A stretch of 64,000 bases of DNA from Stratiolaelaps scimitus (Eukaryota; Arthropoda; Arachnida; Mesostigmata; Laelapidae). The notes below the pieces were generated by a model, which was not told where the DNA came from, made no database searches, and worked only from the letters and a program-made list of their open reading frames with translations. The position numbers and the translations under genes are program-made. Location: assembly GCA_019614645.1 (NCBI GenBank), contig JABWDB010000017.1, positions 1,550,001 to 1,614,000 on the forward strand, given 5' to 3'. Positions within the stretch are counted from its first letter, which is position 1; each line of letters starts with the position of its first letter. Shown here piece by piece: positions 36,241 through 49,089 of the stretch.

Positions 36241-36720
36241 ACGCACATGACTTCATACACCCCTTCTCCAAGAATCGTACCACGTGACGTTACGGCGACG
36301 TTCTCACCCTCTCGGCGGTGGTGGTCGGTCTGCTCCGCTCGGCGTCGGCTGATTCAGATGACGATTTCGTGTGCCCGCCGGCCCGCGGACGTATCGGAGA
36401 CACTACAATCGGCCTGGCAGAGAACGACGAACGCTGTAGCCATCGTCCGTATACGCGGAGCTCCGTGGGCGACGCTGTTTTCTCTTGAATGTGACGAGAG
36501 AAAAGCCGTGTTGTGGCTTCCACCCCGTCCATGTCTGGCTCTTCGGCCCAGGCTTCCTTCAGATGGCGTGAGACAGACAACCGGATCGCCGGAGCATCGA
36601 CGATGACGAGGGGTGACTCACTGTCTCGGCGCCAGCGGCGGCCCGAACGACGACAGCGGCGGCACCGAGGGAAATTCCACGAAGCGCGCCGTGATTTTGC
36701 ACGAGCTAGCCTAGCTAATG
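36240..36720. promoter_or_regulatory. GC/CpG-rich block, possible promoter with first exon (minus)
   Basis: This roughly 480-bp block is visibly richer in G, C and CpG than its flanks. On the minus strand an ATG near 36516 opens a Ser/Arg/Thr-rich frame to 36290 that crosses a donor-like GTGAGA near 36300. Plus-strand frames of similar length overlap it. A promoter-proximal exon of a minus-strand gene is possible; no partner exon was found. Confidence 0.25.
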
Positions 36721-36724
36721 GCTG

Positions 36725-37366
36725 ACAAACAACACATTTGTTGTTTGTGTATTTGTTGATTCTTCAACTTGGATGAGATGTTTTCATTGTTCACAACACA
36801 TTTTAAGACAATCGAGCGGTCGCGATGGCAAACATGTCACGAGTATATGAAATGTAAAGAAAGCTATTAGCGCCAATATTATTGAATACGCTTCGCCGTC
36901 TATAGAATTCGCATTGGTTATACAGATTCGATATTGCCTACTACAATCTATGAACTTGTTATTTGTATTGTGCATACAATTCTTCGTCATTTATTCACAC
37001 GGGTCTCCTTGTACGAGATTCGGTAGAGAGAAAATGAAGAAGGCGCATTTCAATGCATAGCGACAACTCTACGATTGAGCAAATATACTGTATAGATGAA
37101 TTTATTCCACAATTTAAGAATGCACAATAATTGTACCCACGGTATAATGTAATACAATATACTGTGCTGTGTATCGTTGTTATCTTATAATATATGTGTT
37201 CGAATCTTCTAACGTTGACAACAGTAGCAGCTACAACACATGCATCAAGACGTTATCTATCTCGTCTATTGTATCTGTTGATAGTGTAATCCTGAGAGAT
37301 TTGATTCTGATAGTCGAGACAATACGAACGTACTTGATGTGAAGTAGTTTGACGGTGGTTTGAAGC

Positions 37367-37415
<49 letters not shown>

Positions 37416-38530
37416 ATATCCACGCGAGACAGCAGATCTGACTTCTATATTTGTTTTACTCTCAGGAGATCGCTCGTTGTTCTGTTTCAGATATCAACGT
37501 TCTCAGCCGCTACTCCGAAACAAGCCGTTCCCGGAGCGTTCAGAACGTCGATTGTAGGACTGATTTTTACAAATGAAGCATATCTCGATAGAGCAGCGGT
37601 TCAAGGCTCGATCCAGTTGTTCAGGCCTGTAATTTCACTGAAAAGCATTTAGCTTCGTAATTTCGTATCCTCTTGCCTTGTGAGACAGTCTGTCTCCTGT
37701 CTGAGCATGTGTTATAACAGACAATCTCGAAATGAATGGTGAATCACAGATGAACAAACATGGATTTCTCTAAACGCCGATTTACGCTCACAGAAGTTGT
37801 AATCGAGCTCGTGTTGCTCAATTTATCGGTTCGACGTATACCCCTTCTGCGTATACGTCGATTTTTCAAAAGTTACTTTAATCGTGAAGATCATCACAAG
37901 CTAATAAGCTCAACAACGATCAACGTCCATGCCAAAGAACCGTTGAAGTCAATGATAATACGCTCTCTGAACGATCTCGCTGCTTTACCGATCAGAAGCA
38001 CTCGCTCGTGAGTAGTCTCCCAGTCGATCCGAATAGTCCCGAATGGTGGTTCGTGCGCTAGACCGTGCGTATCATTTGTGGACAACGTTGTATAAGCAAA
38101 ACGTACGATTGCTTCATGCACAATGACAGGCTGATGCTGTTGACATTGGCGGCCGTCATGACGATGGCGTAAAAAGGGGCATGACGACGATTGCTACCGG
38201 AGACTGAATGTGCTACTTGCTCGTGTCTGGGGAACGCGGTGGCGGAGAACGATAGTGTAATAGCTTTTATTTATTGATCAACAGGGGGGGTCTCTCTGTT
38301 GGAGCGTCTCATACGTATATGTAAGTATTAAGTATGAGTCGACGATGCGCAATGTGTAAGACGTATTAGCATTAGGGCATTCCAAGCGAACTGTCCGCTC
38401 TTTGAATGCCAATAACTTTTGAACTAAATGAATTCGAACAAAGATCATTCGGTATGAGTTAGAGGCGCTGTCCAGCTTTATTTGCACACTGATTACAGCG
38501 CTATGGAAGTTTTGAGATGGCCAAAATATT
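36725..38530. other. Non-coding stretch with a pure TA tract
   Basis: No gene is supported. A pure 43-bp (AT)n tract is at 37369-37411 and a decayed tRNA-like arm (GCGGTTCAAGGCTCGATCC) near 37594. Confidence 0.35.
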
Positions 38531-38539
38531 TACCTTTTT

Positions 38540-39220
38540 GCATTTCCATGTATAATTTCGTTATCTATTGCTATTGTGAGTAAGTCGACGATTGCATATG
38601 GGACCCCCACCTATTACCCTTTTCAACGCATGAAAACAACCATAATCACATGGGCTTAAATTAGGGGGATATGAGGGTTGATGCCATCGTTCAATATTGT
38701 TCCCCTCCATTTCAGCAGTGCGGTGAGGTCTTGCGTTGTCGTCGAGTAACCACACTCGGTGCTGTCGATCTCCACGCCATTTGTTCATCAATCTCTTCAA
38801 GAAGTCGAGATATCGGGGAGCATTGACTTTTTCTTTTGCGCCTAATATTCTGTAAAAAGCCAGAGGCTGCAGGTTTGAATCCCGTTGCATAACATATAAG
38901 AGAACTTAAGCATTGTATGCAGTTCCTTTAATAAATCAATAAAGCCTTACCTTACCCCACCTTACCCTTGATATCCAGGGCGAATATCATCATCACCTTT
39001 CGTCCGAATCTATCTGGCACTGCCACAGATGTTGCCGCTTCACCTTGTCCGGGGCACTGTTCTGCTTGGTCCTTCTCAGGAGGTCTATGCAGGCTAACCC
39101 ATGTCTCGTCTATCGTCGTCTTTTCTCTGGAAACTGCAGCCTGGGCCTTTTCTGATCGGTATAATGCAATAATAACTGCTTTCTCTGGATCAGTAAGGCC
39201 CGGAGCGTGTCCCATGACTA
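38540..39220 (-). mobile_element. Mariner-like transposase remnant, internally deleted and split by a SINE
   Basis: On the minus strand, 39215-38966 gives an N-terminal segment (GLTDPEKAVIIALYRSEKA) fused directly to TIDETWVSLHRPPEK and GRKVMMIFALDIKGK, the region around the first catalytic Asp of mariner transposases. 38840-38570 continues with KVNAPRYLDFLKRL, WLLDDNARPHRT (second Asp) and YPPNLSPCDYGCFHALKR (third Asp). The DNA-binding region between the N-terminus and the first Asp is largely missing, and a plus-strand SINE-A copy sits between the two halves. The element is dead. Terminal inverted repeats were not identified with confidence. Confidence 0.75.
38865..38975 (+). repeat. SINE-A copy nested in the mariner remnant
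   Basis: B-box-bearing arm GCAGGTTTGAATCCCG, then CATAACATATAAGAGAAC, TTAAGCATTGTATGCAGTTCC, TTTAATAAATCAATAAAGCC and a short TTACC repeat tail. It interrupts the transposase frame, so it is younger than the mariner insertion. Confidence 0.75.
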
Positions 39221-39224
39221 CAGT

Positions 39225-42200
39225 ACAACTTGAATGTTCAACACAAACTGAATTGATTCAGCGAGAGCACTCGATAACTGAGGGCTATCATGCTGCACAA
39301 CCACTGAGCTATGATTTTGCACAACCGAAATATGACACATTTTATTGTACCAGGGTACATGCGACTTCAGATGTGCTGCTCTTGGTGGTGTGTTATATAT
39401 ATATATATATACTGTTTTGGGAGCAGGGCCCTCGCTCTTAAACAATTCTACTTACATGAGTAAATTATACATATTATCTATTTATGTAAATCAAGCACGG
39501 TCAATGAACAGACATATAAATCAACGTGCATACAATTTGACTTCGGCTTCGGATTTTTTCTTTCCCGATACTTCAGAGCTCCGTTAGACATAGATTGCCG
39601 CAAATTGACTTGCAAATATATTTCTAACCCAAAATATAAGCATTCTTCTATCTAAGTTCAACCTACTGTGTCAGTTACTTCGAAGGCGCCAAAGTACGCA
39701 GAATTTTTCAATCAAATGAATGTTGTGTATACTATTTAGGGCTATCCGGAAGAACTAAAATTGGCAGATCGACTCTCAAAGAAAAAAGTTGCACTTCGGG
39801 TATTAGGTTACTTTGTTGACATCCGCTGAAGTGAGAAGTTAACACCACCAAACTAACCTCACTCGATATTTTTGCTTAAGAACAACGATCATTCATACAA
39901 AATTTATTGATCATGATTGTGAATCTTTAAATAGAATAAACAAATACAAGAGCATGTTCATTACACATATATATATATATAACGATACCGCCGTATTGTG
40001 AGTGTAATCTATTTGTCGACGGTCAAACCGAACAGCCGCTTCAGGACGCGTGTGAAAATCAACTGGAACGAATCACAACAACATTCGATCGTGGTTTCAT
40101 TGAGTTTAGCATCATTGTCTACTAATGTCTAGGTAAGCCAAACCGAATCCGCGCGCTGTATTCTACACATTACGTTAGCTGTAATGCGCGCGTTACCGAG
40201 CCAAAAATCGGTAAACAAAATGATATCACTGGCTAACGGGCAAGACCGCCAACAGTGGTCGGCCGCTGGCAGCAGCAGTCGGTCCCTGAATCACCGGATA
40301 AATATACTGATCCGTGGTGGAAGTTCTTTCCATGGTGGATTTCCACTATATCTCAGTGCCTATGAATGATCACTCGTAAGCCGGGTGACAATATTTTTGA
40401 ACACGGAGGGGGAGAGAGAGGGGTAGTGTGTTGCCTCTCGTAATCTCTGCACCACAAGCAATAGATGCTTCTCACATGGTTTCTCACAGTTAGCATAAGT
40501 TAGTTGGCACAATTAGAAAACGGTACCTGATCGAGATACTATTATAATAATTGGTATAATATGTGTTTATTAATAAAGTCCTGTGTATTTCGGTGCAGAT
40601 GTTGTCGATGCAGGAAAAAAACTGGCGCAGTGATTTTATAACAGCCATCGTACTATTGATAGAGATATGACGAATTTTGTTTGAAAACTATATTTGAGGT
40701 TTTTGAAGAAGTGTGTCTCGTAGCGTTCGCGTACCCTACAACGTTTGTACAAAAGGCAAATTGTATAAAATAAATAGTTAAAAAAAACACGTTTTTTCAT
40801 GAATCCCTTAATTACTTTAGTCGTCGTCTTGGGGAAGGAAATGTTAATTTCATTTCAGCTTCACCCAGTAGCGATCATTCTACTACTGGTGTATCACTTG
40901 TTTGTGGAATTAATAAACGCAGTGAAATTAATTAATAAATAATAATTAATTAATAATAATTAATTAAAATTAATAAACCTGACGGAGGAACGAATTACGA
41001 ACAAGAAAAAGCGATATTTATCAGACAATAACACTGACAAGTCTGGGAAGGGTCTCTACCGTCGTCATCTTGTTAAATTATCGACTCAGTTGGCTGAGTT
41101 GCCTCGTTTAGCGGTCTTCGTTGACTGTTTTACCAGGGTTGAATACCTCATAATAGAGCTCCCCCTTTATAATAAACGATATTACTTACGCACCAACGAT
41201 ATACGTATTTATATATATATATATTTATATTAGTCATATGCATGCACATATAGTCATGCACAAAAATTCTCCGTACAAGTACATCCCGAGTGAGCATGGA
41301 ATGCACCGAGATATATATGGCGGTCAACCGGCCGCTAGCCGATGCCGGAGGATCAACCACAAAATGAACCTATGCTCTGCTAAAGCTCACCGCCCTCAAC
41401 TATAAACTCTGCTCTGATTGCTCCGATGAGCAGGCTCTTGTATTATGCCTGCCGTTGGAAAAATCAGAGAGGAATTCATAGTTCATGGCGGTGAGTGTGA
41501 CCAGAGTGGCAGCAACGATTATGCGTGCACATTGATAGATTCAACGCTCGATTATCGGCTATCGGTCAACACACAGTATCATATCCTAGGTCAACTGAAA
41601 GTTTGACCCTTTCACTTGTTTAGATAAAATATTTTGTTGGCGGAGAATTTTGCTTTGAGTGCCATCAAGAGAAGCCTAATGTTATCGACGCCTGTTCAAA
41701 CCTGACTAATGTTGACCTTCTTCAGTACGTTTGCAATTCGTGGAAATAATTCTAGCAGGGTGCGTCGATGAATTGGTGTTACGCTTGATTTCAACAAGAT
41801 CACATGTTGTAGCAGTGCGGAACCGGCAAGTGTAGCGCCGCGTGTGACTGATACTGGACAATCAGTGAGTTGAGCGATCTTGTTTTAAGTAGATATTCTC
41901 GGTGTCTCCTTCGTGGTCTAATGATGAGCGTCGTGGACTGCTAGACAGGAGGAGCACATGGCTTGAGATCAAGCTCCTGGCGCCAGATCCCGATTTCCTT
42001 TGGATTTCTTGATCACCTTTCTTTATCTGTGGATTCTTTAAGAATACGTCGAAAAGCCTACCTATACGGGCATGGTTAATCATGCAATTGAATAGAAAAT
42101 ACAGCAATAATATCTCAATGGATATACTTTGTTTAGAAGGCTTGGAGAACCGACAACTCAGTGTACGTAAACACGAAGGCTGTTCATATTCTATTCACAG

Positions 42201-42910
42201 CTGTTATACACACAACGCGTTTGCACAATATCATGATAAGCACGATTAGCTTGAACATATTTACAGAGCTATAGCACTCGCGATACGAAATCGCGGAGGC
42301 TGTCATTTAAAGCCATCCTTAGTCCTGGGTCGATAACGGTGCTTCTCTTTGGTCTAGCCCTGTGCGTCGCGCCAGCCTGTGAACGTTGTCGTATTCCACG
42401 GGATGCCGAAGGAGTTATGCCAATCTGTTGGAAGCACGCCCGAAGTTTGACGTGGGCCTGGTGAATAGAACTGGCCAGGTTCACATGCGCCATGCAGGAT
42501 TCCGATGTAGCAATTTACTGTTGCAAGTATCCGAGGCTTCGTTGACGTATGTGGCCTGTTATTGTCTCATTGTTTTTTTACTGTGTCTGCCTATCATTTG
42601 AGGCTGACTCTATTCTGACCGTCTCATCGTGGGAATGGCGGTTGTTGTTACCATACATTTTGACAAGCAAAAGTCAAGTGCATAGCACCTAACTGGATCA
42701 GCAGAATCTAAGACGACACTGATACGAAATCAAGGAATTTTGTTAGTGAACACCGCATCAAACAGACAACCGGATGATACATTTCTAGCAGAAAAGCAGG
42801 AAAGAAAGATAATTTCGTGTTTATTGTTTTGGAGCAAAAGAAATAAAGAGCGACCCAAGGAGACGATTCAAAAAATTCTGTGTGACTTCAAAATGGACCT
42901 GTTTCGAGGT
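39225..42910. other. Non-coding stretch with a tRNA-like repeat
   Basis: No gene is supported. (TA)n tracts lie near 39395-39411 and 39968-39980, and an AT-rich TAATTAATAA cluster near 40928-40975. A tRNA-like head (GTGGTCTAATGATGAGCG, then GCGCCAGATCCCG) at about 41914-42000 resembles another SINE. Frames are short and unremarkable. Confidence 0.35.
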
Positions 42911-42914
42911 CATT

Positions 42915-43000
42915 GGTTTATTAAAGGAGCTGCAATTTTTCAATGCTTAAGCTCTCTTATATGTCACACAGCGGGCCTCGAACCTGCGGTTTGCGTATGA
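42915..43000 (-). repeat. SINE-A copy
   Basis: On the minus strand: B-box arm CGCAGGTTCGAGGCCCGC, TGTGACATATAAGAGAGC, TTAAGCATTG, ATTGCAGCTCCTTTAATAAA. Order and bases match the copies at 8165, 38865 and 48520. Confidence 0.75.
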
Positions 43001-43004
43001 TGTA

Positions 43005-45370
43005 TGGTCTCCTCTCGCTCGATTGGCCAAATGAATTTTTTGTCATTTTTCTTTATCAAATAGTTTGTTATTCTTATTGTTGGATCGAGTGGTTATTTCC
43101 ATCATATCGAACAGAGCGGCTCTGGTTCCTGTTGTTGAATCATTTCGTCGCACATCGAACAAACATCTGTGCGCGGGTGAACGTTAGAATCTGTAGTGTG
43201 CGTGCAGTACTTTTTAAAGCTTCTTCATGGGCAACAAGTGATTAGTGGCAAAATGTGTATAGATGAATATGGAAAATCTCGCATGTTTTTTCAGCCAGAT
43301 ATACGATATATGGTAGGTTAATGTATGTAGAACGACGGTTTATATTAGGCGGAGTTGATCTTCGAATATGCACTGATAGGTAATCCAAAGTTAGCAGATA
43401 GACTAAAGTTCAATTTGGCGTCGTCGTCGTCGTAACTGCGTGAGATGAGCTGGCCAGTTTCGAGGTTAGCTTAGGTCACCGACAGGTGGTCTGATGTCGT
43501 ACCAAGCCATTTATATTAACTGGTACAACGTTTAGGTGGAAATCACCAACTAACCATGCCGGGCGTACCAAATGTATTTCGATGACCACATTATAACTGT
43601 CATTTAGTGTGGATATATATATATGTATATATAGTTTCACTTCATTGAAGCTTAAGAGATTTACTGCTATTCAGGGCTTTGTTGTTGGAAAATATTTCAG
43701 CAGTCGGTGCTAAACAATGGATCAGCTCTTCTTATCTGGTTGGTGATGTGTATGTGAAGGTATCTGTTAATCTTGTTATAGGAAAGTTTCTCTATGGCTT
43801 TTAATATACGTGTTGATCAGCGGATAGCATTAAATTGCCGAAGTTGCAGTCCTTCCGTAGAGCCCTTAACACCAGGCCAACGGCAGGTGAGAACAGTTTT
43901 TAGCTAGAACAATAAGAAAATATATATAGTTCTAGCAACGATATTTGAGTTCATAGTTGTAATCATCAAATGTCCAGCCATGCACTTTAGGGAGGATATT
44001 CAAGTTTCAAATCACTTACATTGCCTTTGTTGTAAGGGCTGAAACCCCGCAGCGCGAACGCCCCTGAATTAGGCTCACTGCCTGTGGGGTATGTTAGAGA
44101 CATGTGTAGACTGAAGTAGCGGTACCTAATGTAGTATTGTATATCCGCATATTCACGTGGGCCAAACGCGATCGCGATATACGTTCATATTGGGAACTCA
44201 AGCTGCTGCTGGGAACTCAAGATAACATCCAACCTTAGCTGGCGGTTCGACCCACCGCCTGCACCGTGACCGTGGCAGTCAAGTCGGAGTCGCCGTTAGG
44301 GCGGCGAAGAGCAGCTGAAATATATTATAAAATTTATTCCTTTTAGACTACGCCGAGCTAAAAACTACCTATGTGGACAATAATCAAGAGGCGTGGTCAA
44401 GACCAAAGCAGTGCCGTGGAAGTTAAATGTTGGCTGAGAACCACCTCGGATAATTTACTTTTAGGGAAGACCTTCGATAAAATGCCTTCTATATCGTTAG
44501 CAAAGGCCTAGAGGTATCGCATTTTGGGACATCATTTTTTTCCCGTAGCGACCGCTGTTAGGCGACCCGGTTGAAAACAGGTCTTCACGGGTTCATTAAT
44601 CCTGACAAATCAAACCAAAATGACACATGGGAAGCGTTGCCGAAAGTCCAACTCAAACTCGCAACCGATGTATGAGCCATTGTCTTCCTAGCCCTAGGCC
44701 ATCCGTTCATATCATCCATGCTGCCATTATCTAGGTTACCACAAATTACAATTCAAGCTAGATAAATTGTTTCGTTTGCAAGTCTGACCACTTTATAAAA
44801 TTGTAAAGCAGGTTACCTTGCACAGTTGACTGATATGCTGTTCTCCAAAAATCACCACAAAATCACCACTAACTATTTTTCATTAATTATTATCATTAAT
44901 ACTACATGTAGATATGAGCTAGATCTGCCTATTATGTCCGTCGCGAGCGCAAACATTCCATTTTGTAAACATCTCTTCACTAATTTATTACTGTGTATTA
45001 ATTTATTTCTGTGGATATCACAGAAATTCAACTGTAGAAATGTATCTAACCACCTCTGATCTATACGCTCGCGCATGAGTTTTAATATTTTTTCTGAATT
45101 TAACGGAAAGCGAGTTTGTATTGCATTTCGCGATATTGAAATATACGTTTCACAGCGAGACTTGCGCCGGTCCGAATCGCTGGATTTGGCAACGAGGCTC
45201 TGTCTCTGTGAGAAGAAAGAATAGAGAATTTGAAGTCCAATCACTTTCGATAGAGTTTAACCACAAGTATAATAGTCTAAAAAAAAACGAAGAAACCCCT
45301 TCAATACACAGTAATTGATTCATACCTATGTAGCGCTCATATCGTACGTGGAATCAACAGGACAGGATCC
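43005..45370. other. Non-coding stretch with a SINE-B tail
   Basis: No gene is supported. A plus-strand SINE-B tail (GGAAGTTAAATGTTGGC) lies near 44417. A direct repeat of TGGGAACTCAAG spaced by about 20 bases is at 44190-44221. A 123-codon minus-strand frame at 44873-45244 has no recognised domain. Confidence 0.35.
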
Positions 45371-45374
45371 AAGA

Positions 45375-45415
45375 AAAGGTTTTACTGGTTTATTAAAGGA
45401 GCTGCGATTGCTGTT
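45375..45415 (-). repeat. SINE-A 3' tail fragment
   Basis: On the minus strand, GCAGCTCCTTTAATAAACCA matches the SINE-A tail; the head is missing. Confidence 0.5.
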
Positions 45416-45419
45416 GTTA

Positions 45420-46860
45420 AAAATGATTTAGTATATTCACCGATTGCAAAACAAATCGCACAGACCAACACAATCATGAAAAAGCAATTTTTATTTTTAA
45501 TGAACAACAGTCATCATGGTCTTCTAAGGGACTGCTTCATACGGTCGGTTCAAATCGATCAGCCGATCTTCTGAATGTGGGACATAATGAGCACCAGCCA
45601 ATGTCTACGTTGTACAACAAGTAGGTGAGTCTCTATAGCGCAGCAGCAAACAAACGCATTTGAAATACACATTTGAAATGGACAAAATGTATATAATACT
45701 TTCGATATCTAGTCGTTCATGTTGAGCTGGATCATCATGGCTGGGTTGCAACCTCCGGCCTCTGGCTATTTCCAGGCAGAGACTTGGCAGTCTAAGCCTT
45801 CGCGTGTTATTACATGGCGGTGGTGGTGGTGAGTTAGTGGTCAAACAAGAAATGATGCGGAGTTTGGTTCCCAACAGAATACATAAATATTACAGCTTAG
45901 AGCTATTTGTTGGAGTCCATATCCTCAAACTCTGGACATTATTCATTTCAAATGTCACCGCAAAACACAAGAAAATGCGGGAAGATCTTGCGGGAAGCCG
46001 GGAAGAATATTCGTGCTGTTTTCCTGTTACAGAGTTGTTTCGATCAAACCGTGAGTGTCCACACACCGGCCCGAGGAAGTCCTATGAAAAGCGTCTCGTA
46101 GTCTATTGATGTCAACTACTTCTGAGGCGAAGAAGGATTCCGAGATTCGATGGCTTCGCGCGTGGGCCTTGGTTTATCAATATACTCAAGCTCGATCACT
46201 GCTCATTTCAGATGAAAATGCGCCATAACATGCTAAAGTGCTAATTTCCTCTGGCTTTGGGTTACTGCGTCTGCACACTGAATATATTGAGCCTTGATCA
46301 TCCCTGTTCGACCCAAACGATAGTACTACGGTGCTACCTTATTTGTTAATTTGCACCAATTTCGAGCAGCCATCCATAATTATTTGATCATCAAATATCT
46401 GATCGAAAAATATTGCTCTTACTCAATTGTTACGTGGCTATATTCTGTGTGTGTCTACGTGTTCGATGAGCCTGTGACCTCAGCTGGGATTTGCTAAGTC
46501 TCACTATAACGTGACGAAACACGGTACCCCACACAGATAAAACGTCGCTCCAGAGCTTGTGCACAAATGAGTAGAAGCTTGCCAGTAAGTGTGTGAGTAT
46601 CTACAGCTATCAGTGTTGTAGAAAGATTTCTACTCTATATTTCATCGTGTTGTGTGCGTGCGCGATTGCGCCTTGAACGACAGTCTTCGAATCGTTGCTG
46701 AATGATCGCATCTTGACTTGATAGCTAGCGCGTTTGTTGACCTTGCAGGTAGAGCAACAGAGGCTGCTTAAGGCTGTCAAAACCTCAGGCAGGTAACCGC
46801 GGCGATTTTGTGTATTATACGTGATTTACGTCGACCAAGTTCACCGGCTAAACACGGGCG
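45420..46860. other. Non-coding stretch, upstream flank of a 3CxxC-like gene
   Basis: No gene is supported. The last 250 bases should contain the promoter of the plus-strand gene starting at 46866. No TATA box is obvious. Confidence 0.35.
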
Positions 46861-46865
46861 AAAAC

Positions 46866-48924
46866 ATGGGTCGTAAAGGGCGATGGGCAGCGAAACAGCG
46901 TGAGAAGCTCACTCTTCTCCTACAGGCGGAGATCAAAAGTCGGGAAAATGCTGCCGAGGTAAGTAGAGTGTGCTTCACAACGAAATTCGCAGATATTCTA
47001 TTTCCAGTTCCATTTTCCATTGTAGGATTCAAATTGGTAACAACAACATCGCCTCAATATGGGGTAGTGTCATAATTAAGTTAATGCGTCAAAACGTCAA
47101 CTGTATAAAAAAAACTCATAATAATTGTCAGAGCGTGTACTGCTCGCAGAATCAGAATAAGCATAAGTGCCGGCGAATTGGTTAGGTTTGCTTAGGTTAG
47201 CAAAGTTTGCAAGTTTGCGGCTTGCGAATCGAACTACTTGGTTCACTTGGTTGGCTCAGAAATGATTACAGTTAAATGATTTAAGTTTCTTATGTGTGAA
47301 TTCATTAGACACACAAGTAAACACAATGACGTCGCTTCAAAATCTAAAATAGTGTCGTCCCGGGTGACTTTCAACAGATCCAGGCTAAGGCAGCCACTGC
47401 GCCAGAGCATGTAAAGCTTACACGGTCATACGGGCATGGCAGATACTTCTGCTCCGGACACGCTTGGACCTCTTACAGAGCCTGCGTAACATTCGATATG
47501 CGCAAACAGTGCGTCGCCCGAGTGTGGAGGCAATGTTCGTATCATCTAATTACACCTACACATGTCCACAATCGAATGTTCTTTACTAAATCCTATCTCT
47601 ACTAAATCCTTATTTCGCTTCATCCAGGTACCTCCAAGAGAAATATCTCATGATAAGTAGAGAGAAACAGTCACTCAAAAGTATCCGGTAGTCTGCTTAC
47701 ACACCCGGTGTTATCTGGAAAATGATATCAGATATGTGCGAATTTGTCAGTTTAAGTAGACACACCAAACGCGAATATATGGTTGTCAATTGAAATGCTA
47801 CACTATATTGGTTTCAGAGTATAGGTATGCTTATCATTTGTAGAGAGACACTATGAATTGCAGCTGCCACGTTTCAAGGAATAGGTGAACAGTTCAACAT
47901 CCATAGAAGTGGGCGACAATTGTACCCGCTGAACGTGAAATACATCTAAACACATTGCTAGGATATTGTTGGTCAGATACCAATAGCGACGCAATGTGGA
48001 GAACGAGGTATGACCGAACGAACACGCGAATGTGTGGGATGACGACTGTATCGTGGGCAGGGCGCTTCCGGATAGAAGTGTGTCTGCCCGTTCGATTAGT
48101 CTAGAATTTACCGAGCACCTGAGCGGAACAGAACGTACAACGCCGTCTCATGGAGGCTTTCTTTAAAGGCTGTGTGGCGCGCCGAAAGCCGAATATGAGT
48201 GCGAAAAATCGTGCTGCAACGCGCGAGGTCACCCCATTATATGAAACCAAGCCCCGCCCGCGCTCTGGGGGGACATCAGGACGCAGGTGAGCCAGGAAAG
48301 GCTCACCTGCGCCTCCATGGGCACTCCGGTTCTCCTTCAATCATGGGAGGAAGTCGATGATGGTTTTGGGCTTGTTTCCGGGCCAAGTCCAAGCGGTTAG
48401 TTTATTTTACTGAAGGAGTCATGAACTCTGTTATATATCAAAGCATTCTCCGTGACAATTTTCCGTTTATGCGACGGAGTCCTCGAGACCAAGGACCAGA
48501 TACCTTTGAGCATGCTCTCTGGCTGTCGAAAGCCGAAGGCGGCGGGTTCGAGCCCCGCTGCGTGACATATAAGAGAACTTAAGCACTGTGAAATTGCAGC
48601 TCCTTTAATAACATAACATAACATAACGCTGTTATGTTAATAACCAATAAAGCTTTACCTTTACGTATATATATATATATATATATATAGTTCAATTTAG
48701 TTTACTAATGTCATCTCCAAACATTTACAGACTGCAGATCTTGTCCGCATCGGGGAACGGTACCCAAATTCAACGCTAACGAAATGAAAGCCATCGTTGT
48801 CAATGCCGTCGACCATTTCTTCAGTAAAGATGGATCCATCAAAGAAAAGAGGGGCAAGCCCGGAGACAAGCCCCATGAAAGAGACCTATGCGAACTCTGT
48901 AGAAGTGGAGCCTATTGTGGCTAA
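46866..48924 (+). CDS. 3CxxC-type zinc-binding protein, paralogue 1 (three exons)
   Basis: Three exons give a 147-residue protein: 46866-46958 (perfect GTAAGT donor, phase 0), 47378-47534 (phase 1) and 48731-48924. Exon 1 is basic and helical (LLLQAEIKSRENAAE). Exon 2 carries YFCSGHAW-TSYRACVTFD and ends VWRQ. After joining, exon 3 starts YCRSCP and ends with CELCRSGAYC. The layout of an aromatic-Cys-x2/3-His/Cys-x-Trp segment, a W-x-Q-x-CxxC segment and a last CxxC resembles 3CxxC zinc-binding domains (receptor-transporter-type zinc fingers), a family whose cellular roles are poorly defined outside vertebrates. Known: such cysteines bind zinc. Inferred: family membership. The second intron's donor is a weak GTTCGT, and that intron has gathered repeat C, a SINE and a TA tract. 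A homologous gene with the same intron phases lies at 56414-57980. Confidence 0.72.
47910..47965 (+). repeat. Interspersed repeat C (copy in intron)
   Basis: GTGGGCGACAATTGTACCCG then CTGAACGTGAAATACATCTAA, closely matching 8075-8130. It lies in intron 2 of the 3CxxC-like gene. Confidence 0.5.
48520..48668 (+). repeat. SINE-A copy in intron, abutting (TA)n
   Basis: Clear B-box arm (GCGGGTTCGAGCCCCGC), TGCGTGACATATAAGAGAAC, TTAAGCACTGTGAAATTGC, AGCTCCTTTAATAA, then a small ATAAC tandem run and CAATAAAGCTTTACC. Its 3' end directly abuts a (TA)n tract at 48667-48690. It is the best-preserved SINE-A in the window. Confidence 0.8.
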
Positions 48925-49089
48925 GCGTGCATTTCCAGTCATCTTTATACGATATCCTCAGCTATAAATGGCAAAAAGACAACGCTTCCCTATGCAATAT
49001 GTGTCACGAATGATCTAGTGATCAACACAGCAGAGAAGATGTATTACTATATGTATACGATAGATGGGTATATATATATATATATATTT

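Noticed and set aside
37369..37411. TA tract as a possible CRISPR or structured array
   Set aside because: Pure dinucleotide microsatellite with no spacer organisation.
44873..45244. 123-codon minus-strand frame
   Set aside because: No domain, low-complexity Ile-rich end, no splice signals in register.
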